A stretch of DNA of 19,768 nt from Oligoflexia bacterium. GTDB taxonomy: Bacteria; Bdellovibrionota; UBA1018; CAIMNF01. The notes under the pieces were generated by a model. It had not been told where the DNA came from. It did not search any database and saw only the letters and a list, made by a program, of their open reading frames with translations. Positions 7,356 through 15,407 of this stretch are shown here, one piece after another. The translations under genes and the position numbers were made by a program. Every line of letters starts with the position of its first letter. The stretch's first letter is position 1. The stretch spans positions 1-19,768 of the forward strand of contig CAIOKW010000274.1 in assembly GCA_903858975.1 (NCBI GenBank), given 5' to 3'.

Positions 7356-9890
7356 ATGGGCATCGCGACAAAAATCAAAGCCAGCTTCAAAATTCTCATC
7401 ATTACAGGATTCGCCGCAACGGCCGCATTAGTTGCGGGACTTTGGTATGTCTATCACACCATCGAAAAAGAAACTCCTGAGATCAAGCGAGTTGCCGACT
7501 ACCGTCCCCTTGGAGTGACCCAGATTCTGTCGCTTGAAAATGGACAGTCGAAAGTCATGGCAGAGTTTTATAAAGAGCGCCGATACTTGACTCCCTACGA
7601 TCAAATTCCCCAAAAACAAGTTCAGGCCTTTTTATCGGCAGAGGATTCAACTTTCTTTGAACACCAAGGCGTAAACTTCATTGCGATTGGAAGAGCTGCG
7701 ATCGCAAATTTTATTGCAGGCCAAGTGGTTCAGGGTGGAAGTACTATTACTCAGCAAATTGCAAAATCACTCTATCTAAGTCCCGAGCGAAATATTCTCA
7801 GAAAAGCAAAAGAGCTTTTCTTGGCTTTTCAGCTCGAGAAAAATCTAAAGAAGGAAGACATTCTTTACCTCTATCTGAACCAGATTTATCTGGGGAGTGG
7901 AGCCTATGGGGTTCAGGCTGCTGCACGCACTTACTACCATAAAGATCTTAAAAATTTGAGTATTGCAGAAATGGCACTGATTGCGGGTCTACCTACCGCG
8001 CCAGGAAAGTATTCTCCGCTTTTGAATCCCAAAAAAGCAAAAGAGCGCCAGCTCTACGTGCTGAAGCGCATGAGAGAAAATAAATACATTACCGAAAGCG
8101 AACAGAAGAATGCAGCGGGCGAAAAAATTCGCATCTTTGTTAATGATGGTCACGAGAAAACACTGGCTCCTCATTTCGTCGAATACCTTCGTCGCCACAT
8201 GATTCAAAAATACGGTGAAAAAGCACTCTATGAGGATGGGCTTACGGTGACGATTCCCTCGGCTGCGAAATATTCTCTCTATGCTCAAGACGCAATGGAG
8301 TCGGGTTTAGAGGATATTGATCAACGCAAAGGCTATCGTGGTCCCGTTAAAAACATTCCAGAAAACGAGTGGTCGAATTATCGGGCTGAACTCAGAAAAG
8401 AAGTCACCAAGGCAAGTTTCCCTTTTCGCTTTCTGACTCTTGATGGAAGCTTGGATGTAGAATCTGCAATTCAAGACTTTGATCCAGCGTTTGAAAAAAC
8501 ATTGCGAGGTAAAAAATTTAAAGCACTCGTGACTCAGATCGCACCTGATCGCAAATCGGTAACAGTGACGATGGGTCTCACGCAAATTACTCTCCCGTTT
8601 GATGGCATGAAGTGGGCGTTTCCAGTGGGAACCTATAATAAGACTCCTAAGTCAGTTACCGACATCCTCCACCCCGGGGATGTGATTTGGATTAAAGTTT
8701 CAGGGTTCACGGGTGGATCTTGGAAGGGGGTCCTGACTCAGATACCTGAAATTGAGGGAGCCCTTTATTCTGTCGATATTCAAACAGGACAGATTCTTGC
8801 GATGGTTGGGGGCTATGATTATGAAACCTCTGAATTTAATCGCGCCGTTCAGGCGAAGCGCCAAATGGGCTCCACATTCAAACCGATTATTTATTCCGCA
8901 GCGATCGAACATGGTTATACGCCCACCAGTATTATCGTCGATGCACCTGTTGTTTTCGAAGACAAAGATAATGGGACTTGGAAGCCAGAAAACTATGAAG
9001 AAAAGTTTTATGGTGACACGACTTTTAGGCAAGCGCTGATTAATTCGAGAAACATTCCCACAGTAAAAATCGTTCAAGACATTAAAGTTCAAAGCGTCAT
9101 CGCACAAGCGAAGCGCTTGGGAATTGAAACCCAATTCAATGCGGATCTTTCGATTGCTCTCGGTTCGGCTGTAACTACAATTCAAGATTTAGTTCACGCT
9201 TTTACTGCATTTCCAATGGAGGGCCGCCCTTTTCGAGCCAATGTTTTTCAAACCATCTCCGATCGGGATGGAAGAACCCTTGAGACTTCAGCAGATCTTC
9301 CGAGCGAAAAAGCCGACCTTCAAGAGAAAGTGGACACTGAGCGTTCTCCTTTTGCGCCAGTTACTCCGGGGGCGAGACTTGATCCACGCGTCGCTTTTGT
9401 GATGACTCACTTGATGAAGGAAGTAGTTCAATTTGGGACTGCAGCGAAAGCAAATTCAATGGGTCGACCGATCGCAGGGAAAACGGGAACCACACAAGAT
9501 TTCCGAGACGGATGGTTTATTGGGTTTTCACCTAAGGTTGTGACGGGAGTTTGGGTGGGCTATGATGACCAACGATCCATGGGGCATGGTGAAACGGGCG
9601 CAAACACGGCGCTGCCGATTTGGATTAAATATATGACTAACGTCCTTAAAGATTACCCCATGGATGATTTTACGATTCCAGAGGGCGTTACCTTTGTGAA
9701 CGTAGACTCCAAAACGGGCAAACCGACCAACGGTCCTCGGGCTACGCGAGAGGTGTTTATTTCGGGGACTGAACCCGGGATCAAATCTCAGGTGAGCTCA
9801 CTGGGTGGAGATTCGAATAAAGCTTCAAAACCGGCGTCGCCGACTAAAATCGAGCAAAGCGATGATGACGTTTTGCGAGAAGATCGCTAG
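7356..9890 (+). CDS. Class A penicillin-binding protein (PBP1A type), bifunctional peptidoglycan synthase
   Basis: Polymerises lipid II into glycan strands and cross-links them in the periplasm. It has 844 residues. A transmembrane segment at about 12-34 anchors it. The glycosyltransferase family 51 domain (about 60-235) has EDSTFFEH at 96-103 with catalytic Glu96, and QGGSTITQQ at 126-134. An insert at about 300-460, likely an OB-like domain as in PBP1A (mrcA type), precedes the transpeptidase domain. The three penicillin-binding motifs are present: GSTFKP with Ser506 and Lys509, SRN at 564-566, and KTGT at 709-712. The C-terminal 40 residues are polar and probably disordered. The domain insert and overall length favour PBP1A over PBP1B or PBP1C. 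Gaps on both sides suggest it is transcribed on its own or by read-through from tlyA. Confidence 0.95.
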   Translation: MGIATKIKASFKILIITGFAATAALVAGLWYVYHTIEKETPEIKRVADYRPLGVTQILSLENGQSKVMAEFYKERRYLTPYDQIPQKQVQAFLSAEDSTFFEHQGVNFIAIGRAAIANFIAGQVVQGGSTITQQIAKSLYLSPERNILRKAKELFLAFQLEKNLKKEDILYLYLNQIYLGSGAYGVQAAARTYYHKDLKNLSIAEMALIAGLPTAPGKYSPLLNPKKAKERQLYVLKRMRENKYITESEQKNAAGEKIRIFVNDGHEKTLAPHFVEYLRRHMIQKYGEKALYEDGLTVTIPSAAKYSLYAQDAMESGLEDIDQRKGYRGPVKNIPENEWSNYRAELRKEVTKASFPFRFLTLDGSLDVESAIQDFDPAFEKTLRGKKFKALVTQIAPDRKSVTVTMGLTQITLPFDGMKWAFPVGTYNKTPKSVTDILHPGDVIWIKVSGFTGGSWKGVLTQIPEIEGALYSVDIQTGQILAMVGGYDYETSEFNRAVQAKRQMGSTFKPIIYSAAIEHGYTPTSIIVDAPVVFEDKDNGTWKPENYEEKFYGDTTFRQALINSRNIPTVKIVQDIKVQSVIAQAKRLGIETQFNADLSIALGSAVTTIQDLVHAFTAFPMEGRPFRANVFQTISDRDGRTLETSADLPSEKADLQEKVDTERSPFAPVTPGARLDPRVAFVMTHLMKEVVQFGTAAKANSMGRPIAGKTGTTQDFRDGWFIGFSPKVVTGVWVGYDDQRSMGHGETGANTALPIWIKYMTNVLKDYPMDDFTIPEGVTFVNVDSKTGKPTNGPRATREVFISGTEPGIKSQVSSLGGDSNKASKPASPTKIEQSDDDVLREDR

Positions 9891-9972
9891 AGTTGCCGCA
9901 CCGCTCTCCGGGCTTGAAATAATAAGTCATTAGTTACGAGTGCTTAGCGCCAAAAAAAAACTGAAAATATCC

Positions 9973-10002
9973 TTCAGAATAAAACCAGAAAGGCGTTAAA
10001 AT
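9973..10002 (+). promoter_or_regulatory. Candidate sigma-70 promoter for the TonB-family gene
   Basis: TTCAGA (9973-9978), an 18-base spacer and TAAAAT (9997-10002). Boxes match the consensus at four and five of six positions. It would start the transcript close to 10009, just before the leader hairpin at 10012-10028. Confidence 0.4.
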
Positions 10003-10011
10003 TCATTAACT

Positions 10012-10028
10012 GGCAAGTTCAGCTTGCC
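10012..10028 (+). repeat. Small inverted repeat in the leader of the TonB-family gene
   Basis: GGCAAG (10012-10017), loop TTCAG, CTTGCC (10023-10028): a perfect six-base-pair hairpin ending four bases before the AAGGGAG ribosome-binding site at 10032-10038. There is no T-run, so it is not a terminator. It could stabilise the 5' end or affect ribosome access; that is only inference. Confidence 0.45.
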
Positions 10029-10040
10029 GATAAGGGAGTT

Positions 10041-10889
10041 GTGAATATTCGAGTTTTAGAAAATTCCATTTCGCGTTCTCTTGCCGTACACCTGGCACTC
10101 CTCATGGTTGCATTTTTTTTCGCAACTCATTTGCCGAGGCCAGCCCAACAGAGCGAACCGATTGAGATTTCACTTTCTGAACCCGAATCGAAAGAAAAAG
10201 TCAAAGACGACCCGATCCACAAAGCGATTGTGCAATCTACCGATGCGCCCGAGGTTGAAAAAGCGAAGTCAGATTCATACCTGAGTGATCGGAATCATTC
10301 AGTAAAAGTGGAAACCTCTGCCCGAAATGCCGGAGAAAACATCGAATCCTCTAGGCCCACCTCCCGGGTAAGTGAAAAATCCCGCGATACTTCCAAACGG
10401 GTTGAGCTTACGGATTTGGGTGTAAAAATTACTCCTCGATCGACCCCCAATTATAACCAGGAACGAAACTGGGCGAAGCCACAAACGGGAGAAATGCTGA
10501 AGGGTGGGCAATACATCCAAGGCATGAAAGAGGGAGAAGTTTCAGCGCTCAATACGAAGGAGTTCGTATTTTTCTCTTATTTTGAGAGAGTCAGGCACCA
10601 GCTGGACCAGGCCTGGCAACCCATTGTCCGTGAAAACATTCAGAAAATTTTCAAAAGTGGACGACGGCTAGCCTCGAATGCTGATTATGTAACCCGGGCG
10701 CTAGTGACTCTGGATCAAAAGGGTCAAATCGTTAAAGTTCAAGTACTTGAGGAATCTGGGACCCATGACCTGGATCAGGCTGCGATTGACGCACTCAACC
10801 AAGCTGGGCCTTACCCAAATCCCCCCAAGGGACTCGTCGATCAAAATGGAAATGTTCAAATTCGTTGGGATTTTATTCTTAAAACTTAA
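10041..10889 (+). CDS. TonB C-terminal domain protein (energy transducer-like)
   Basis: 282 residues with a single hydrophobic helix at about 13-29 (SLAVHLALLMVAFFFA), a long charged and Ser-rich periplasmic linker (about 35-190) and a C-terminal TonB domain (about 215-281) showing LVTLDQKGQIVKVQVLEESG, LDQAAIDALNQAGPYPNPP and QIRWDF. This layout fits proteins that transfer proton-motive force from an ExbB-ExbD complex to outer-membrane receptors, or TolA-like and gliding-motility relatives. The Pro-Lys/Pro-Glu repeat typical of enterobacterial TonB is missing, and no exbB, exbD or receptor gene is nearby, so the partner is unknown. It starts at GTG 10041 after AAGGGAG, with a rather short two-base gap. 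The stop shares TTAA with the stop of the opposing gene. Confidence 0.85.
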   Translation: MNIRVLENSISRSLAVHLALLMVAFFFATHLPRPAQQSEPIEISLSEPESKEKVKDDPIHKAIVQSTDAPEVEKAKSDSYLSDRNHSVKVETSARNAGENIESSRPTSRVSEKSRDTSKRVELTDLGVKITPRSTPNYNQERNWAKPQTGEMLKGGQYIQGMKEGEVSALNTKEFVFFSYFERVRHQLDQAWQPIVRENIQKIFKSGRRLASNADYVTRALVTLDQKGQIVKVQVLEESGTHDLDQAAIDALNQAGPYPNPPKGLVDQNGNVQIRWDFILKT

Positions 10890-11230
10890 TCGAGCATGCT
10901 CTGTAGGCCGCGTCTCATTACAATCTGAGTCCATGCCTGATCGATCTTACGAAAAGCATCGACCAAGCGTTCGGTAGATTCTTCTTTGCTAATGCCGTGG
11001 GCATCAGAAAGGTGTTGAGCCGCAATCATGAGGCTCGCAAACTCTGGCGTCTGCATGAGCTTAGAAAGCTCAGGAGAGCCGTCTCTCACCTCAGTGGTGC
11101 GGGTGGTAAGGATCGCGGTATTAAAAGCGCTAATCCACTCACGGGTATGTTCACCCGAATTTAAACTGGAACCAGATTTCTTTTCCGTCATTGCAGTTTC
11201 TTGAAGTTGTAAATCAAAGTTGTGTTGCAT
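10886..11230 (-). CDS. Small unrecognised protein, 114 residues
   Basis: I do not recognise it. From ATG 11230 (MQHNFDLQLQ) it has 114 residues; the frame can be extended four codons to a TTG at 11242, and another Met (MTEKKSG) lies 13 residues in. No signal peptide, membrane segment or cysteine is visible. The region after residue 28 is rich in helix-forming residues (REWISAFNTAI, ELSKLMQTPEFASLMIAAQHL, STERLVDAFRKIDQAWTQIV), suggesting a compact helical bundle in the cytoplasm. The start lies about 100 bases from gcvP on the other strand, so the two genes are divergent. A tandem CCCAAAT pair at 11231-11244 covers its upstream edge in place of a good Shine-Dalgarno. The gene-like length and its exact fit between neighbours support a real gene. 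Confidence 0.6.
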   Translation of the reverse strand: MQHNFDLQLQETAMTEKKSGSSLNSGEHTREWISAFNTAILTTRTTEVRDGSPELSKLMQTPEFASLMIAAQHLSDAHGISKEESTERLVDAFRKIDQAWTQIVMRRGLQSMLD

Positions 11231-11332
11231 CCCAAATCCCAAATGATGAAAAAACAGAGACCGAAGGCTACAGGATTTATTTTTTTTTGGGAAGAGCTTT
11301 CTGAATTTGAAATCCTAAGATAAAGTGAGTGC

Positions 11333-14251
11333 ATGCAAAACACCTCTAAAAAAGCTGAAATTCTTGGGAAAATTCAATTTGGAGAATTCTATAATTTTTC
11401 AATGCGCCACATAGGCCCCGAAGAAAAAGATCAAAAAGAGATGTTAAAAACGCTTGACCTTAATTCTCTTGACGAGCTGGTCGCGAAAACCGTTCCGGAC
11501 TCCATTCGCGTAAAAAACGAAATTAAAGTGGAAGAAATTGAAACAGAAACCGAAGTACTCAAGCGCCTGAAGTCGATTGCTTCAAAAAATAAAATTTATC
11601 GTTCACTCTTGGGTCTGGGCTATTCGGATTGCATTACTCCGAATGTGATCTTAAGAAATGTTTTAGAAAATCCAGGCTGGTACACTCAGTACACCCCTTA
11701 TCAAGCTGAGATTGCACAAGGGCGTCTCGAGGCCATCCTCAACTTTCAAACGTTGGCCATGGACCTCACCGGTTTGCCGGTCGCAAATGCGTCACTTTTA
11801 GATGAGGCAACCGCTTGTGCTGAGGCAATGACGATGAGTCATGCGCTCAATCCATCTGATGACCGCAAAACTTTTTACGTATCGAGCGGTCTTCATCCCC
11901 AAAACATTGAAGTAATCGAAACCCGGGCTCGTCCCCTTGGAATTCAGGTGAAGGTCTTTGAAGAAACCCAGTATGAGCCGAAGTCCAATATGTTTGGGGT
12001 TATTTTCCAGTATCCGAACACAACAGGCGGTGTTGATTCCACTCTTGAGCAAAAGGTAAAGCAAGCGAAGGATCAGGGTCTGATTGTGACGCTCGTCGCG
12101 GACCCACTTTCCTTACTCATGTTGAAGAGTCCTGGAAGCATCGGAGCCGATGTGGCCGTTGGGAGTTTTCAGCGATTTGGTGTGCCCATGGGTTTTGGTG
12201 GACCGAGCGCGGCCTATATGGCTTGCAAAGACGAGTTCAAAAGAAGTATGCCGGGCAGAATTGTGGGGCTCTCAAAAGACATGAGAGGCAAACCAGCAAT
12301 TCGTCTCGCGCTCCAAACGCGTGAGCAACACATTCGTCGAGAAAAGGCGACCAGCAACATCTGTACCTCTCAAGTGCTTCTTGCGGTGATGGCATCGATG
12401 TACGCGGTTTACCATGGCCCGAAGGGCCTCCTTCAAATTGCAAAACGGACCCATGGGTTCGCAGTGCTTTTGTCACAAGTGGCAACAAAGCTGGGCTACA
12501 CACTCAGTAACGAAAACTTTTTCGACACGATCACATTTAACGTGGGTTCTCAAGCTGCTGCCGTAAAGTGTGTTCAGGAGTTTGAAAGAAACCAAATCAA
12601 CATTAGAAATCAAGGAGCCTTTATTACAATTGCCTTTGATGAATCGACCACCCTGTCTGAGTGTGAAAAAGTAGCTCAGATTCTTTCGGGTGGAAAAATT
12701 AAGTTAAGTGATGTTGCTGGCGGTAGTACGAGCGTGAAAATCGCTGAGCATTTGATCCGAGAGGATGAAGTTTTAAAACATCCGGTGTTTAATCGGTACC
12801 ACTCCGAGCACGACATGCTTCGCTACATGTCGTCTTTGGAAAAGAAGGATCTCTCCCTTAATTTTTCAATGATCCCACTTGGATCATGCACAATGAAATT
12901 GAATGCAACGGTTGAGATGATTCCAGTGACTTGGCCCGAGTTTGGTAAATTGCATCCCGCAGCTCCCCACGCACAGACAGCAGGCTATCAGGAACTCTTT
13001 CAAGATTTAGAGGCGATGCTTGCCGACGTTACCGGGTTTGATGCGGTATCATTGCAGCCCAATGCAGGATCCCAAGGCGAATACGCGGGACTTCTCACGA
13101 TTCGCGCCTACCATGAGTCACGCGGCGATTCGCACCGTAAAATTTGCTTGATCCCGAAGTCGGCTCACGGAACCAATCCGGCATCCGCGGCCATGGCGGG
13201 GTTCAAAGTGGTCGTGGTGGAATGTGATAAAGAAGGAAACGTCGATCTCGTAGATCTGAAGCGTCTTGCTCTTGAGTACTCAAAAGATCTTGCAGCTTTG
13301 ATGGTGACCTATCCATCTACCCATGGAGTATTTGAAGTTCGGATCAAAGAGATCTGCGAGATTATTCATGCCGAAGGAGGCCAGGTCTATATGGATGGCG
13401 CAAACATGAATGCGCAGATTGGACTCTGTAAGCCGGGTGAATTTGGTCCAGATGTTTGTCATTTGAACCTCCACAAAACCTTTTGTATTCCTCATGGCGG
13501 CGGTGGCCCAGGCATGGGACCGATCGGGGTGAAGAAGCAGCTCGCGCCATTCTTGCCAGGCCATAGTTTGATGAAGATATCGGGCGGTAAAGTGGGCGGT
13601 GAAATGGGAATTGGCGCGGTGTCTGCGGCCCCTTGGGGAAGTGCGAGTATTCTTCCGATTTCTTGGGTCTACATGAAACTGATGGGAAGCCGAGGTTTAG
13701 TTCGCGCAACGCAAGTAGCGATTCTAAACGCAAACTATATGGCGAAAAAACTCGAGGGACACTACCCGGTTCTCTATAAAGGTGAGCGCGGCTTTGTGGC
13801 ACACGAGTGTATTCTGGATATTCGTCCGCTCAAAGCAGAGACGGGTGTAGAGGTCGAGGACATTGCAAAGCGTCTTATGGATTATGGTTTTCATGCTCCC
13901 ACGATTTCGTTCCCGGTTGCCGGAACTTTAATGATTGAGCCCACTGAAAGTGAATCCAAGCCCGAAATTGATCGTTACCTTGCAGCAATGATTTCGATTC
14001 GAAAAGAAATTGAAGAGATCAAGCTTGGACGTGCGGATAAGAAAAACAACCCACTCAAAAACGCACCTCACACAGCAGAAATGATTTCCTCGACCGAGTG
14101 GATGATGCCTTATTCAAGAGAAGAGGCGGCATTTCCATTAGCCTATGTGCGTGAACGAAAATTTTGGCCATCAGTAGCCAGAATTGACAACGTTTATGGG
14201 GATCGTAATTTGGTTTGTTCTTGTGCGCCAATTGAAGATTATCAAAGCTAA
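11333..14251 (+). CDS. gcvP: Glycine dehydrogenase (decarboxylating), P-protein
   Basis: PLP enzyme of the glycine cleavage system: it decarboxylates glycine and passes the aminomethyl group to the lipoyl arm of GcvH. At 972 residues it is the long, single-chain form (two aminotransferase-like halves fused), not the split GcvPA/GcvPB form. The N-terminus has the typical FSMRHIGP, the middle has the conserved SLGLGYSD-like LLGLGYSDCITP and NPGWYTQYTPYQAEI, and the C-terminal half has SAHGTNPASAAMAG and the PLP-binding HLNLHKTFCIPHGGGGPG with Lys715. The ATG at 11333 follows a modest GTGAG site. It converges on the strand carrying gcvT and gcvH, and its TAA overlaps the stop of the deaminase by three bases. 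No glycine riboswitch of recognisable form precedes it. Confidence 0.97.
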   Translation: MQNTSKKAEILGKIQFGEFYNFSMRHIGPEEKDQKEMLKTLDLNSLDELVAKTVPDSIRVKNEIKVEEIETETEVLKRLKSIASKNKIYRSLLGLGYSDCITPNVILRNVLENPGWYTQYTPYQAEIAQGRLEAILNFQTLAMDLTGLPVANASLLDEATACAEAMTMSHALNPSDDRKTFYVSSGLHPQNIEVIETRARPLGIQVKVFEETQYEPKSNMFGVIFQYPNTTGGVDSTLEQKVKQAKDQGLIVTLVADPLSLLMLKSPGSIGADVAVGSFQRFGVPMGFGGPSAAYMACKDEFKRSMPGRIVGLSKDMRGKPAIRLALQTREQHIRREKATSNICTSQVLLAVMASMYAVYHGPKGLLQIAKRTHGFAVLLSQVATKLGYTLSNENFFDTITFNVGSQAAAVKCVQEFERNQINIRNQGAFITIAFDESTTLSECEKVAQILSGGKIKLSDVAGGSTSVKIAEHLIREDEVLKHPVFNRYHSEHDMLRYMSSLEKKDLSLNFSMIPLGSCTMKLNATVEMIPVTWPEFGKLHPAAPHAQTAGYQELFQDLEAMLADVTGFDAVSLQPNAGSQGEYAGLLTIRAYHESRGDSHRKICLIPKSAHGTNPASAAMAGFKVVVVECDKEGNVDLVDLKRLALEYSKDLAALMVTYPSTHGVFEVRIKEICEIIHAEGGQVYMDGANMNAQIGLCKPGEFGPDVCHLNLHKTFCIPHGGGGPGMGPIGVKKQLAPFLPGHSLMKISGGKVGGEMGIGAVSAAPWGSASILPISWVYMKLMGSRGLVRATQVAILNANYMAKKLEGHYPVLYKGERGFVAHECILDIRPLKAETGVEVEDIAKRLMDYGFHAPTISFPVAGTLMIEPTESESKPEIDRYLAAMISIRKEIEEIKLGRADKKNNPLKNAPHTAEMISSTEWMMPYSREEAAFPLAYVRERKFWPSVARIDNVYGDRNLVCSCAPIEDYQS

Positions 14252-15003
14252 ACGGATTCCTTCAGGGATGTGATGTCGATGTTGGGTGATCCTGCGCGAA
14301 TCCAAAGATCTGATCCGCGATAGAGTACCGAGTTCTTCGATGCGGGTCCTGGGTCTTCATTTAAGAACCGTATTTTCACCTGGGAAAGGTCTTCACACAG
14401 AGCCAGGATTTGAGCTGAGCACATCGCACACGGACGGAGAGAAATATAAAGTGTGGATCCAGGCTTAATTGTTTTGCCCAAGCGTTCATGAAGGTCCTGA
14501 ACTAAATTGAGTTCAGCATGGGCGGTCTTGTTGTGCTCGCTTTCACTCCAAGCGTGAGCGATTAAATGATGGTCCTGATCCACAAGTATCGCCCCAACCG
14601 GAGTGGTGCCAGAGGCTCGGGAGGTGAGAGCGTTTAAGTAATCCTGAACCTGTTTTTGGCCCAGCAGAAAAGGGGACTGGATTTCTTTATCCAAGCGAAA
14701 GTTTCGTACCCGTTTTCGAGTCATCTGGAGCGAATTCGCAAAATGGTTATGCTTTAATTGTTGAAAATCGCCCTCGGGAAGAATGCTAATCCGTTTTGCT
14801 GCCACTTTTGTCATGCCCATGCAGATCGGCGTAAGCGAATAATTTGCATGAATACGTTCACGCACTAAGGTTCTGGCACAATGAGGATATTCCTCCCAGA
14901 TGCCTTGGATAAGCTCGGTGACTGCTGAACGAAGTGGAGAAAATGAAAAAGGCACACTCGAATAATAGAGTGTGCCTTTTGAAATGAGAAATGCCTCTTG
15001 CAT
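14248..15003 (-). CDS. Cytidine-deaminase-fold protein, resembling the Bd3614-like family
   Basis: 251 residues. The C-terminal half has the zinc and catalytic signature of the nucleotide/nucleic-acid deaminase superfamily: HAE at 162-164 (zinc His and proton-shuttle Glu) and PCAMC at 191-195 (two zinc Cys), inside VGAILVDQDHHLIAH, AHAELNLVQDL and STLYISLRPCAMCSAQI. The N-terminal 110 residues form a separate, helix-rich basic domain. This two-part layout recalls the deaminase family named after Bdellovibrio Bd3614, whose substrate I do not know to be established; a riboflavin-type or tRNA deaminase is a less good fit. It lies nine bases after gcvH, but its ATG has no Shine-Dalgarno, and codons 9-19 overlap a strong terminator hairpin. 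Either it is expressed only when ribosomes carry over from gcvH, or it starts downstream, for example at GTG 14865 (Val47) or ATG 14820 (Met62). Function in the operon is unknown. Confidence 0.82.
   Translation of the reverse strand: MQEAFLISKGTLYYSSVPFSFSPLRSAVTELIQGIWEEYPHCARTLVRERIHANYSLTPICMGMTKVAAKRISILPEGDFQQLKHNHFANSLQMTRKRVRNFRLDKEIQSPFLLGQKQVQDYLNALTSRASGTTPVGAILVDQDHHLIAHAWSESEHNKTAHAELNLVQDLHERLGKTIKPGSTLYISLRPCAMCSAQILALCEDLSQVKIRFLNEDPGPASKNSVLYRGSDLWIRAGSPNIDITSLKESV
14946..14980 (-). terminator. Intrinsic terminator after gcvH, inside the deaminase 5' end
   Basis: On the + strand AAAAGGCACACTC (14947-14959) and GAGTGTGCCTTTT (14968-14980) form a perfect 13-base-pair stem with an eight-base loop. 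Read on the - strand the stem ends in TTTTT (14950-14946), a classical terminator 31 bases after the gcvH stop. The stem is symmetric, so weak termination of + strand transcripts from gcvP is also possible. Confidence 0.88.
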
Positions 15004-15011
15004 CGAAAGGA

Positions 15012-15398
15012 TTAGAGGGAGCGAACGTATTCGCTGTAAGCTGCGGCATCCATGAGGCCGGCAAATTGAGTTTTAGCGTCTGCGGATTCAAGAACCAACA
15101 TCCATTCGGTGTGTGGGTTTGAATTAATCTTAGCAGGGTCTGAAACTAAATCAGAATTAGCTTGCACCACTTTACCATTCACGGGTGAGTAAAGGTCAGA
15201 AACGGCTTTAATGCTTTCTACGACTCCAAAAGTTTCATGCGATTTTAATTCGCGCCCAACCTTAGGAAGTTCTAAAAACACAATATCTCCCAAGCTGTTT
15301 TGAGCATGGTCTGTGATTCCCACGCGAATCTGGGTGTCAGATACTAGTTCAGCCCACTCGTGTTCTTTTGTGTATTTATAATTGTTTGGATAACTCAT
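15012..15398 (-). CDS. gcvH: Glycine cleavage system H protein
   Basis: Lipoyl-carrying shuttle that moves the aminomethyl intermediate from GcvP to GcvT and is reoxidised by lipoamide dehydrogenase. It has 128 residues. The N-terminus MSYPNNYKYTKEHEWAEL and the central GITDHAQNSLGDIVFLELP are diagnostic; the lipoylated residue is Lys64 in VESIKAVSDLYSPV. GGAGAAG just before the ATG is a strong ribosome-binding site that overlaps the gcvT stop region, and gcvT ends nine bases upstream. The transcript appears to end at the terminator 31 bases after its TAA. Confidence 0.97.
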   Translation of the reverse strand: MSYPNNYKYTKEHEWAELVSDTQIRVGITDHAQNSLGDIVFLELPKVGRELKSHETFGVVESIKAVSDLYSPVNGKVVQANSDLVSDPAKINSNPHTEWMLVLESADAKTQFAGLMDAAAYSEYVRSL

Positions 15399-15407
15399 GA
15401 TCTTCTC

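Noticed and set aside
8700..9185. 161-codon minus-strand frame inside the PBP1A gene
   Set aside because: It is antisense to the conserved transpeptidase domain, has no gene-like start and no recognisable protein features.
11243..11332. Possible glycine riboswitch upstream of gcvP (GACCGAAGG fragment)
   Set aside because: Only a short string resembles the aptamer core. The gap of about 100 bases shared with a divergent gene is too short and lacks the expected paired elements.
13362..13802. 146-codon minus-strand frame inside gcvP
   Set aside because: It is antisense to the conserved PLP-binding half of gcvP and its composition looks like a reverse-complement shadow.
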